DNA of 25,484 nt. Source: JACDER01 sp036394915 (lineage in GTDB: Bacteria; Actinomycetota; Thermoleophilia; Gaiellales; Gaiellaceae). The position numbers and the translations under genes were made by a program. Of the stretch, positions 1-7,229 are shown in pieces. Below the pieces are notes generated by a model. The model saw nothing but the letters and a program-made list of their open reading frames with translations. It did no database searches and had not been told where the DNA came from. Position 1 is the stretch's first letter; the number at the start of each line of letters is the position of its first letter. Location of the stretch: the NCBI GenBank assembly GCA_036394915.1, contig DASWEE010000102.1, positions 1 to 25,484 of the forward strand. The letters run 5' to 3'.

Positions 1-620
1 CGCTCGGGCCGGGCGACGAGACGCCCGAAGACGGGCATCTGGAGGAAGTCCCGCTGCGGAAAGCCCGGGGTCTCGACGAAGCCGGGGTTGACGGTGTGCA
101 CGCGGATGCCGCGCGGACGGAGCTCGGCGGTGACCGCCCGCGAGAAGGCGAGCTGGGCGTGCTTCGCGGCCGAATACGGGCCCGAGGCCGGAAAGGCAAC
201 CAATCCCGCGACCGAGACGATGTTGACGACGTCCGCGGGTGCGGCCGCCTCGAGCCCGGGCAGAAACGCGCGTACCGACCAGATCGAGCCGAGGTAGTTG
301 ATGCCGATCGTCTGCTCGATCGGCTCCGGATCGGGCCTCAGGAATCCACGCCGTCCGGGAACGCCGGCGCTGTTGACGAGCAGTCCGATCCGGGGATGCC
401 GCGCGAGCACAATCGCCGCCACGCGCTCGACGCCGGCCCGGTCCGAGACATCGCACACCTCGTACTCGCCGCCGATCTCGGCGGCGACGGCCCGTAGCCG
501 CTCTTCGCCCCGCGCGAGGAGCACGCAGCGCCAGCCGTCCCTCGTCAGCCTGCGCGCGATCGCGGCCCCGATCCCGCTCGACCCGCCGGTGACGACGGCG
601 ACGCGGTCCGCTACCTGCAC
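1..620 (-). CDS. Short-chain dehydrogenase/reductase (SDR), 3' end outside window
   Basis: Reading the minus strand from a GTG at 620 gives an open frame that runs off the window start without a stop, so the C-terminus is missing. It shows the classical SDR layout. A TGGSSGIG nucleotide-binding motif lies at residues 11-18, an NSAG motif follows in the middle (the NNAG position), and an S...YSAAK catalytic Tyr/Lys motif comes before a VNPGFVETPGF segment. SDRs are cytoplasmic NAD(P)H-dependent oxidoreductases; the substrate cannot be read from sequence. The start overlaps the last 10 bases of the upstream protease gene, so the two are probably co-transcribed and translationally coupled. The exact start is not supported by a good Shine-Dalgarno sequence. 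Confidence 0.85.
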   Translation of the reverse strand, partial: MQVADRVAVVTGGSSGIGAAIARRLTRDGWRCVLLARGEERLRAVAAEIGGEYEVCDVSDRAGVERVAAIVLARHPRIGLLVNSAGVPGRRGFLRPDPEPIEQTIGINYLGSIWSVRAFLPGLEAAAPADVVNIVSVAGLVAFPASGPYSAAKHAQLAFSRAVTAELRPRGIRVHTVNPGFVETPGFPQRDFLQMPVFGRLVARPE

Positions 621-3600
621 ACCTTGACGTTGTGCGCGGCCGTGAAGCTGCGGCCCTTCCGGTCGAGCGCAGTTGCCCGTAGCGTGTGCTTGCCGAGCGG
701 GACGGCTTTCACGCCCCAGTCCGTCACGTACAGACCGCTCGGGCCCTTGGTGACGTTCGCGATCGACTTCGTCCCGTCGAAGAAGTGGACGGAGACGAGC
801 GGAACCGTCGAGCTCGCGGCGACGGCGAGCCGGACGAGGGGGCCTGTCACGCACGGGTTCGACTGCGGGACGAGCCACGAGACCGCCGGTCCGCGCACGC
901 CGTGAATCGCGACGGCGCGAAAGGCGGTGTTGGGCAGGGGGTTGCTCCCGACGGTGACGGCGTTCTTCGCTTCCTGGTAGTCGGAGGCGACGAGCAGGGC
1001 TCGCATGGAGCCGGCCCTCACGGTCGGCGCCTGCCTCGGCAGCGGGAACAGGACGAGGCCCGAGACCGGGTCGTACGCCGCCGCTCCGACGAGGACCCTG
1101 CGGTAGCCGATCACGAGGGAGAGCGGGTCCGCGCCCGACTGGCTGTCGAGCACGCGCGCGACGAGCAAGGGCCGTCCCGAGGTAACCCGCGTGGTCACGA
1201 GCCGGATCGTGGGCGGCCTCACGTCGTTGCGCCACATCTTCAGCAGATACCGGCCCGGGTACTGCTGACCCGTGAACGGATCGGAACCGGAGTCGACGGC
1301 GATGTAGAACTTCTGCTGGCGCGGGAAGATCGCGGCCGCAGTTCCTAGGTCGACGTGGTAGTCGAACGTGAGGGAGTTGATGTCGACCGGTGTGCCCGCG
1401 TAGCCCTGGACGTCGTTCTGGTCCGGCGAGCCGAGGAACCAGGGGTCGATGATCGCCCCGGCCGGCGACCGCCCCCACACGGCGACACCGAGGTTGACCA
1501 GTGGAGTTCTGACGAGCGTCGAGTACACACGCTCGGCGCCCCCCTCGTTCATCGGCGGCCCCTCAGTGTAGCCCGGAGGCGGCCCGAAGGCCCACTGCGG
1601 GAAGCGGTACACGCTCGCGCGCGAGACGCCGACGCGCGTCGTTCCCTCCTGGAGGACCTTGAGCGGCTTCGGCCCGACGGCCTCGAAGGCCGGGCGGGTG
1701 ACGAGGAAGAGGTACGGGATCCGCCTGAGCGTGGTCCCTTGCTTCAGGAGGATGAAGCCGTAGTCGTCGCCGGCCGCCGCTCCCGCGGAGGCCGTTGCGA
1801 TCACTGGGATCGTCGCGTCGCCGCCGGGCGCGAGGTCGACCGTTGCCGGTAGTTGCAGGTCCGCCCCCGCGGTCGCCGACTGGGGTACGAGCTCGACCTG
1901 CCAGGTGCCGCCGCCTCCGCCCGCGTCCGAGACGATGACGAGCTTGGACGCGCGCGCCGCCCCATGGTTCACATTGAGATCGCCGAACGAGAGCGACGCC
2001 GGATCGGTGAAGACGAGCGGATCGTCCGCGGCATCGACGTTGGCGAGGCCCGCTCCGGCGAGCGTCACAGGAGCGACGACGGTCCTCGATGTGTTCTCCC
2101 ACGCGGGGCCCGCCGTCGTCATCAGGGCGGACTTGATCTGCTGTGGTGTCCACCCCGGATGGAGCTGGACGAGAAGCGCTGCAGCTCCGCTCACGTGGGG
2201 GGCGGCCATGCTCGTCCCGTCGAAGACCGAGAAGCCGGACGGGTCGAACTGCTTGGTCACCGAGGAGAGGATGTCGCCGCCGGGGGCGGAGATGTCGGGC
2301 TTGAGCTGATGGCCGAACGCGGTCGGGCCGGCGGAGGAGAAATACGTGACGATCCCGCTGCGGTCGGTCGTGATCTGCCGGATCTGCTGGTCGATCCGGA
2401 TCAGGCCGCGGCCGAGCGAGCCGGCGAGGGCGTTGCGGATCCGCTGCCCGTCGAGGTCGGAGATCATCCCGGAGGGGACGTCCATCAGAACAGGGATCGT
2501 GCTCGCGCCGCCGGAGCGGTTGTTGACGAGCACCAGCCCGATCCCGCCGGCCTCCTTCACCCGCTGCGCCTTCGAGACGAAGCTGCAATAGCCGCGCGAG
2601 ACGAGCGCGATCGATCCGACGAGCGAGCCGGGCGCCAGCGGATTGGAGCTTCCGTTGGGATCGCTCGGCGGCCCGCACAGGTGGCGGTCGACGCCGGTTC
2701 CGTCCCGTCCGATCAGCGTTCCGATGTCGACGATCTGCTGGGCTGAGAATCCCCATTCCGGCGGGATCTCCGGCGAGATCCCCGGCTGGAACGGGACGTC
2801 CTTCGGGGAGCCCGCGAGGAGCGGGGACTCGAGCGTCAGCGCCGGCGTGAAGACGTGCTTGTTCGTGACCGCGGCGACCGAGATTGCCGCCGGAGCGATT
2901 CCGGGAGAGCCGGCCGTTCCGAGCCCGAATTCGTCGCGGTCGTTTCCGGCCGAGATGACCGGGACGACACCGGCCGCCGCGACGTTCGCCACCGACTCGA
3001 TCATGGCGTCGTTTGCTGGATCGACCTGCGGGCCCCCGCCGGAGAAGTTGATCACGTCCATCCCGTCGCGGACGGCCGATTCGAACGCGGCGATGATCTC
3101 GGGCGTGTCGGCGCTGTTCCCGAGCGGCGTCGGAATCGTGAAGACGCGGTAGTTGCCGAGCCAGGCGTGCGGGGCGACGCCGCTCAGGTCGTTGACGCCG
3201 GGGTGGTCGCGGCTCGGCGGCGCGTCGGTGCCGGCGCGCCCGGCCGCGATCCCGGAGACATGTGTTCCGTGGGGATCGGACGGGTTCACGGCCAGGCGGC
3301 CGGGACGGCCCGAGCCGGGCCCGGGGAAGGCGCGCGCCACGATCACCTTCGGTGACGTCCACTCGAGACCGCCCCTCGGGAAGCCCGGCGGGTAGCTCAT
3401 CCCGTCCCCGTTCAGGAACGTGCTGGTCGGGTCGATGCCCGTGTCGACGACTGCGATCTTGACCCCGTCGCCGAGCGTACCCGTTCGCTGATGGAGTGCG
3501 TCGGCCTCGATCACCGACGGGCTCTCGTTCGTGGTCTCGGTGTAGGAAAGGCTCGGGTAGACCTTGGTGACGAAGCGCAGCCGGACCAGCTTCGGGAGTT

Positions 3601-4006
3601 GTTGCGCGGGGACGCTTACCGTCAGCCCGTCCAGCACGATCTTGAAGCGGCGCGAGATCCTGGCGCTCGGGATCGCGCGCACGAGCGCCGCGGCGGCTCT
3701 GCGCTGGACGGCGTCGAGATGGGCGAGATAGGCCCGCGAGGGTCGGCTCGCGACGTTCAGACGGTGCGATGCGCCGGCCGACTGCAGGCTGCGGCCGAAG
3801 ACGGCGGCGAGCGGCGCGGGGCGCAGGCGGACGATCACGCGCATCCGTCCCTCCGCGTGGCCGGCCGGTACCTTGATCGTCCCGGCGCGAACCCGCGGCA
3901 GCGTCAGCTCTCCGAAGTGCCGGCGGATGTGCTGGAAGGTCGCGCCCGCGTCGGCTGCGGCCACGAGCGCCGCTACGACAACGAGGAGGAGGGCGAGGCG
4001 GCGCAA
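611..4006 (-). CDS. Secreted S8 family (subtilisin-like) serine peptidase with PA domain
   Basis: Large extracellular subtilase of about 1131 residues. In order it has a hydrophobic signal peptide, an I9-like inhibitor propeptide (from about residue 55), and a catalytic domain with Asp in AVVDTGID (about 188), His in DPHGTH (about 246), the oxyanion Asn region SAGNDRDEF, an inserted protease-associated (PA) domain (SRGYCSFVSKAQR region), and Ser in GTSMAAPHVSG. A long C-terminal beta-rich region of about 500 residues follows, probably Fn3-like. All triad residues are present, so it should be active. I chose the TTG at 4006 because it gives a clean signal peptide (LRRLALLLVVV). The longer frame starts at a TTG at 4036, which lies inside a perfect hairpin repeat. 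No good Shine-Dalgarno supports either start. Confidence 0.9.
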   Translation of the reverse strand: MRRLALLLVVVAALVAAADAGATFQHIRRHFGELTLPRVRAGTIKVPAGHAEGRMRVIVRLRPAPLAAVFGRSLQSAGASHRLNVASRPSRAYLAHLDAVQRRAAAALVRAIPSARISRRFKIVLDGLTVSVPAQQLPKLVRLRFVTKVYPSLSYTETTNESPSVIEADALHQRTGTLGDGVKIAVVDTGIDPTSTFLNGDGMSYPPGFPRGGLEWTSPKVIVARAFPGPGSGRPGRLAVNPSDPHGTHVSGIAAGRAGTDAPPSRDHPGVNDLSGVAPHAWLGNYRVFTIPTPLGNSADTPEIIAAFESAVRDGMDVINFSGGGPQVDPANDAMIESVANVAAAGVVPVISAGNDRDEFGLGTAGSPGIAPAAISVAAVTNKHVFTPALTLESPLLAGSPKDVPFQPGISPEIPPEWGFSAQQIVDIGTLIGRDGTGVDRHLCGPPSDPNGSSNPLAPGSLVGSIALVSRGYCSFVSKAQRVKEAGGIGLVLVNNRSGGASTIPVLMDVPSGMISDLDGQRIRNALAGSLGRGLIRIDQQIRQITTDRSGIVTYFSSAGPTAFGHQLKPDISAPGGDILSSVTKQFDPSGFSVFDGTSMAAPHVSGAAALLVQLHPGWTPQQIKSALMTTAGPAWENTSRTVVAPVTLAGAGLANVDAADDPLVFTDPASLSFGDLNVNHGAARASKLVIVSDAGGGGGTWQVELVPQSATAGADLQLPATVDLAPGGDATIPVIATASAGAAAGDDYGFILLKQGTTLRRIPYLFLVTRPAFEAVGPKPLKVLQEGTTRVGVSRASVYRFPQWAFGPPPGYTEGPPMNEGGAERVYSTLVRTPLVNLGVAVWGRSPAGAIIDPWFLGSPDQNDVQGYAGTPVDINSLTFDYHVDLGTAAAIFPRQQKFYIAVDSGSDPFTGQQYPGRYLLKMWRNDVRPPTIRLVTTRVTSGRPLLVARVLDSQSGADPLSLVIGYRRVLVGAAAYDPVSGLVLFPLPRQAPTVRAGSMRALLVASDYQEAKNAVTVGSNPLPNTAFRAVAIHGVRGPAVSWLVPQSNPCVTGPLVRLAVAASSTVPLVSVHFFDGTKSIANVTKGPSGLYVTDWGVKAVPLGKHTLRATALDRKGRSFTAAHNVKVCR

Positions 4007-4027
4007 GGGGCCAGCGTACCCGCAATG

Positions 4028-4076
4028 CCCCGGCAAAGCCGGGGGAGAACGCTGCGGCCGGGCGAAGCCCGGCCGC
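4028..4076. repeat. Two perfect GC hairpins between divergent genes
   Basis: Two perfect inverted repeats with 3-base loops sit side by side: CCCCGGC/GCCGGGG (arms 4028-4034 and 4038-4044, loop AAA) and GCGGCCGGGC/GCCCGGCCGC (arms 4054-4063 and 4067-4076, loop GAA). They lie between the divergently transcribed protease and fabI, so they are not simply terminators of a flanking gene. Similar short-loop hairpins recur in other gaps of this window. Confidence 0.8.
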
Positions 4077-4083
4077 GCTCCTT

Positions 4084-4128
4084 TCGAGGGGGAAACTCCG
4101 TTTCCCCCTCGAGCTCCCCCTTCCTTAG
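4084..4128 (+). repeat. Dispersed hairpin element with CCCCCTTCCTT tail
   Basis: A 13-bp perfect stem (arms 4084-4096 and 4100-4112, loop TCC) built on GAGGGGGAAAC/GTTTCCCCCTC is followed after three bases by CCCCCTTCCTTAG. The same plan, a G-run/AAAC stem with a CCCCCTTCTT tail, recurs at 11171-11211 and more loosely at 23277-23330, always in the same orientation. Confidence 0.75.
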
Positions 4129-4144
4129 GTTGATGTGAGTCTGT

Positions 4145-4189
4145 GGCCTCCCGGTGAAGAGGCCGAACCCGGCGTAGCCGGGGGAGGCC
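4145..4189. repeat. Nested hairpin upstream of fabI
   Basis: GGCCTCCC at 4145-4152 pairs with GGGAGGCC at 4182-4189, enclosing an inner CCCGGC-GTA-GCCGGG hairpin (4168-4182). The inner part resembles the CCCCGGC-AAA-GCCGGGG hairpin at 4028-4044. The two pairings compete for base 4182, so they cannot both be complete at once. It lies about 30 bases before the fabI start, so it would be in the promoter or 5' leader. Confidence 0.6.
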
Positions 4190-4221
4190 GGTTACGAGGG
4201 AGGGGTTACAGTCCCCTTTCG

Positions 4222-4995
4222 ATGCGCTTCGAGGGGAAGCGGGGGCTCGTGCTCGGCGTCGCCAACAGGCGCTCGATTGCCTGGGCGATCGCCCACCGGC
4301 TGGCGCAGGAAGGGGCGCAGCTCGCCTTCACGTTCCAGGGGGAGCGGATCGAGAAGAACGTGCGCGACTTGGCGGAGACCGTCTCGAGCCCACTCGTGAC
4401 CGCCTGCGACGTCTGTTCCGACGAGGGCATCGCGCGCGTGTTCGACGAGGTCGGATCCACGTTCGGGGGCAGCCTCGACCTGCTCGTCCACTCGGTCGCG
4501 TTCGCCGCGGCGGAGGATCTCGAGGGCCGCTTCACCGACACGCCGCGCGACCGCTTCTGGCTCGCGCTCGACGTCAGCGCCTATTCGCTGGTCGCCTGCG
4601 CGCGCGCTGCGGAGCCGCTGATGGAGGCCTCTGGCGGCGGCTCGATCCTGACCATGACCTACCTCGGCGGCGAGCGCGCCGTTCCCCACTACAACGTGAT
4701 GGGCGTCGCGAAAGCGGCGCTCGATTCATCGGTCGAGTACCTCGCCTGGGATCTGGGGCAGAAGAACATTCGGGTCAATGCCGTCTCCGCCGGACCGGTC
4801 CGGACCCTGTCGGCCCGCTCGATCGCGGGCTTCCCGACGATGGAGGCGATCGTCGAGGAGCGCGCGCCGCTACACCGGCCGATCTCGGCGGAGGACGTCG
4901 CGGCGGGGGCCGCATACCTGTTGTCGGACGAGGCGGCCAACGTGACGGCGACGACGTTGTACGTCGATTCGGGATATCACTCGATGGGGATGTAG
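4222..4995 (+). CDS. fabI: Enoyl-[acyl-carrier-protein] reductase (NADH), FabI type
   Basis: Catalyses the last, NADH-dependent reduction of each fatty-acid elongation cycle (trans-2-enoyl-ACP to acyl-ACP) in the cytoplasm. The 257-residue length is typical of FabI. The nucleotide-binding start GLVLGVANRRSIAWAIA is the FabI/InhA form rather than the classical TGxxxGIG. The FabI active-site spacing Tyr-x6-Lys is present as Y157-NVMGVA-K164, with a further Tyr (147) ten residues earlier. The C-terminus DSGYHSMGM is also typical. The frame is open further upstream, but the residues before the ATG at 4222 match no FabI and cover the hairpin repeats, so I start there. No clear Shine-Dalgarno is seen. 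It stands alone, between a divergent and a convergent neighbour. Confidence 0.95.
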   Translation: MRFEGKRGLVLGVANRRSIAWAIAHRLAQEGAQLAFTFQGERIEKNVRDLAETVSSPLVTACDVCSDEGIARVFDEVGSTFGGSLDLLVHSVAFAAAEDLEGRFTDTPRDRFWLALDVSAYSLVACARAAEPLMEASGGGSILTMTYLGGERAVPHYNVMGVAKAALDSSVEYLAWDLGQKNIRVNAVSAGPVRTLSARSIAGFPTMEAIVEERAPLHRPISAEDVAAGAAYLLSDEAANVTATTLYVDSGYHSMGM

Positions 4996-5013
4996 CGGCG
5001 AGTCTCTGCGTCG

Positions 5014-5080
5014 CTGGGGAACCTCCGGTTCCCCAGACCCCCTCCACCGGTCCGCTTCGCGGACAGGCGGCTTCGCCGCC
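5014..5080 (+). repeat. Three tandem hairpins with ACCCCCTCC tail, between convergent genes
   Basis: CTGGGGAACC-TCC-GGTTCCCCAG (5014-5036) is followed by ACCCCCTCC. Then come GTCCGC-TTC-GCGGAC (5050-5064) and GGCGGC-TTC-GCCGCC (5066-5080). They sit between the ends of fabI (plus) and the membrane protein (minus), where they could end transcription from either side, though no T-run follows. The first matches the element at 11220-11256 in stem and tail. Confidence 0.75.
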
Positions 5081-5183
5081 GGATGCCTTTCGCTCCCAAT
5101 CCGGCACAGACACGTGCGCGTTTGTGGACTAGCCTGACGGCTGGCGGGCGGGGTACGGGGCTCCCGATTGACGCGTCTACCTC

Positions 5184-6827
5184 TTACGGTGCTGAAGCTG
5201 CTCCGTAGAGCTCGATCGGCCCGTCGTGCGCGAGCGACCGAAATCCGTGCCGCCCGAGCCCTCGGACTGCGGCCCCGAAGCAAGCAGCGGAGACTGGGGG
5301 GTTGTGCTCATAGAGCGCGCGGTGAACGACGACGTAACGCACGCCGAGCCGCTGCAGGAGCCCCGGATGTTTGCTCCAGTCGCCGCAGTTGAGGGGGCGC
5401 AGGCGCCGCGCCGTTCTGTCCGCTTCCTCCGGCGCCAGCGTCGAGTACCCCTCGGGCCGCTGCCGGCGAGCCTGCATGTCGTAGTAGAGGTAGACGCCGC
5501 CGAGGTGTCGGTCCGGCAGGAAGACGGGCAGTTCGAGCAGGCGGCCCGCAGGCTGTGCGCGCACCGCCGCGTACGCACGGTTGCCCTGGTCGGCAGGCAG
5601 GGCGCTGTAGACCTTCACGTGCAGGTCGAGGACGAGTAGTACCCCGAGCAGAAGCGGGACGGCCACGCGGCTCTTGCCATAAGAGGCCGCGAAGGCGACC
5701 AGCGCGGCCAGGCACAGGCACGCGATCGGCAGCACCCGTTCCGGCACCCGGGGATAGCGAAACGGAGGCAGGGCGTGCCACACTGCCGAGTAGAGCGGGA
5801 AGTTCGTGCCGAGTGCGAGCAGGACCGGGACGGCGACCCCGATCGCGAGCACGGCCGCGAGCCCGTACCGGCGTGCCGCCACGAGCAGCCCGAGCCCGGC
5901 CACGGCGAGGAGGAGCGTCGCCCAGCCCAGGTAGACGAACTTCTCGCTTCCATGAGGGGAATGGCGGCTGACGAAGCCGCTCCAGTGCGCCGAGTAGCGA
6001 TCGACCTGAGAGAGCTTCCGTCCACTCGCGCCCACCGATCCCGAGATCGCGAGGTAGCGTACGAGCAGCCCGGCGCCAACCGCCGCGAGCGCTCCCGCGC
6101 AGACCGCCGTGACCGCCCACGCCTGCCGCGACCGCACCAGCGCATAGAGGACGAAGAACGGGACGGCGCCGAGCGCCAGGTGGACCTGGCCCGAGAGCGG
6201 AATCGACGCGAGCGCGGCAACCGAGAGCAGAAACCACCAGCGGCTTCCCCTCCGGGCGCGCTCGAACGCCCACAGGGCGAGCACGAGCAGGATCACCACC
6301 AGCCCGAGCATGTGTCCGGCGCTCTGAGCGACCCGGTAGGGTGCGAGCGCGAACGCCATCCCCCCGACCAGGGCCGGGCCCCGCCGGAGGTCGAGCTCCC
6401 GCAGCCAGGCGAACGCGATCCAGCCGGCGGCGACGTAGCAGAGCAGGAGCAGCAGGTTCCAGGCGACGACCGGTCCGAAGGCGGCCTCGAGCGGCCAGTA
6501 CGGGATCCCGAACGGCCAGCCGGCGAAGTTGACCCGCGGGCTCACCTCCGGCTGGAACGAGTACGGGTCGAGCCAGGGCGCGTGCCCGTGCTCGAGCTGG
6601 TGGCCGACGAGCCAGAGCTGGTACCCGGACTGGAGATAGTCGCCCGGAGCTGGCTCGGCCTGCCGTGCGGGCGCGTCCGCGAGGAAGTGCGATCCGAAGT
6701 GCTGCACGGCCGGCCAGGTGGCCGAGATGCCGCAGGCGAGATAGAGGCCGCAGGCTAGGGCGACAAAGCCCGCGCGGCCCGAACCAGCTCGTCGAAGTCG
6801 GGCACCTCGGAGTCCGGGTAGCGCCAT
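5184..6827 (-). CDS. Polytopic membrane protein, GT-C glycosyltransferase-like
   Basis: A 547-residue integral membrane protein with about ten hydrophobic segments and a soluble C-terminal domain of about 130 residues. The first membrane segment (FVALACGLYLACG) is followed by an extracytoplasmic loop rich in Asp, His and Trp (LDPYSFQPEV region), and a later loop reads PPFRYPRVPER. This layout resembles GT-C-type lipid-linked sugar transferases or YfhO-like proteins. I cannot name the family with confidence, and no function is proven. The ATG at 6827 is the only start that keeps the first membrane segment. It lies 73 bases inside the end of the upstream peroxiredoxin gene, an unusually long overlap. 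It is the last gene of the ECF sigma unit, and its convergent end faces the hairpins at 5014-5080. Confidence 0.75.
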   Translation of the reverse strand: MALPGLRGARLRRAGSGRAGFVALACGLYLACGISATWPAVQHFGSHFLADAPARQAEPAPGDYLQSGYQLWLVGHQLEHGHAPWLDPYSFQPEVSPRVNFAGWPFGIPYWPLEAAFGPVVAWNLLLLLCYVAAGWIAFAWLRELDLRRGPALVGGMAFALAPYRVAQSAGHMLGLVVILLVLALWAFERARRGSRWWFLLSVAALASIPLSGQVHLALGAVPFFVLYALVRSRQAWAVTAVCAGALAAVGAGLLVRYLAISGSVGASGRKLSQVDRYSAHWSGFVSRHSPHGSEKFVYLGWATLLLAVAGLGLLVAARRYGLAAVLAIGVAVPVLLALGTNFPLYSAVWHALPPFRYPRVPERVLPIACLCLAALVAFAASYGKSRVAVPLLLGVLLVLDLHVKVYSALPADQGNRAYAAVRAQPAGRLLELPVFLPDRHLGGVYLYYDMQARRQRPEGYSTLAPEEADRTARRLRPLNCGDWSKHPGLLQRLGVRYVVVHRALYEHNPPVSAACFGAAVRGLGRHGFRSLAHDGPIELYGAASAP

Positions 6828-7219
6828 GAGCCGCGGACCGTACCGCCCGCGTCGATCAGGAACGCGCTCCGCGCCGGCACGCGCTCCATGCCACGGAATT
6901 CGCGGCCGATGCCGAATCCGTCCGTCGCCTCCGCATTCCAGTCGGACAGCAGCGGGAGGTCGAGGTCGAGCGCCTGCTTCCAGGCGATGTGCGTCCACGG
7001 CGAGTCGCGCGAGATCCCGAACGTGCGCACCCCCGTCCCTTCGAGCTCCACGCTCCTGTCACGCAGGAGCTCCAGCTCGTTCGTTCAGGTCGACGACCAG
7101 TCGAACAGATAGAAGAGGAGCAGGATCGGCGATCCGGCGCCGAGCTCGCGAAGTGCGACGCGGTCACGCGTCTCGAGCCAGACCGTTGCGTCCGGGAGCG
7201 CGTCTCCGACGCCGAGCAC
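6755..7219 (-). CDS. Selenocysteine-containing peroxiredoxin (AhpE-like), in-frame TGA = Sec45
   Basis: Translated from the GTG at 7219, this is a complete 154-residue thioredoxin-fold peroxiredoxin of usual length except that codon 45 (7085-7087) is TGA. It falls exactly at the peroxidatic cysteine: LFYLFDWSST-U-TNELELLRD compares with the family pattern (P)xxxT/SxxC. The conserved catalytic Arg appears later in VPARSAFLID. There is no other cysteine, so it would be a one-selenocysteine enzyme that reduces peroxides using external thiols. Homology is continuous on both sides of the TGA, with no frame change, and a SECIS-like hairpin follows. The start is 10 bases after the stop of the murein peptidase gene, with AGGG eight bases before the GTG. 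Ordinary gene calling would report only residues 57-154 from an internal GTG at 7051. The alternative is a TGC-to-TGA mutation or sequence error. Confidence 0.8.
7042..7079 (-). promoter_or_regulatory. Candidate bacterial SECIS hairpin
   Basis: Just downstream of the in-frame TGA (7087-7085) the transcript can fold into a two-part stem. The outer 6 bp are CGAGCT/AGCTCG (7079-7074 with 7047-7042), then there is an internal loop (GGA versus GTGG), then an inner 7 bp GCTCCTG/CAGGAGC (7070-7064 with 7058-7052) closing a five-base apical loop CGUGA. The loop begins 24 bases after the first base of the TGA and has G at its second position. Both fit the known bacterial SECIS rules (loop 16-37 bases from UGA, G among the first two loop bases). 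Confidence 0.7.
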
Positions 7220-7229
7220 GATCCGGACC

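Noticed and set aside
1563..4025. Long 820-residue frame overlapping the protease
   Set aside because: Arg/Pro-rich shadow of the S8 gene in another frame, with no recognisable domain; typical of GC-rich DNA. Many other long antisense frames were dropped for the same reason.
6755..7051. A 98-residue redoxin starting at GTG 7051
   Set aside because: It lacks the whole first half of the fold and the catalytic position. The same frame continues upstream through one TGA with full homology, so the longer Sec-containing reading is better.
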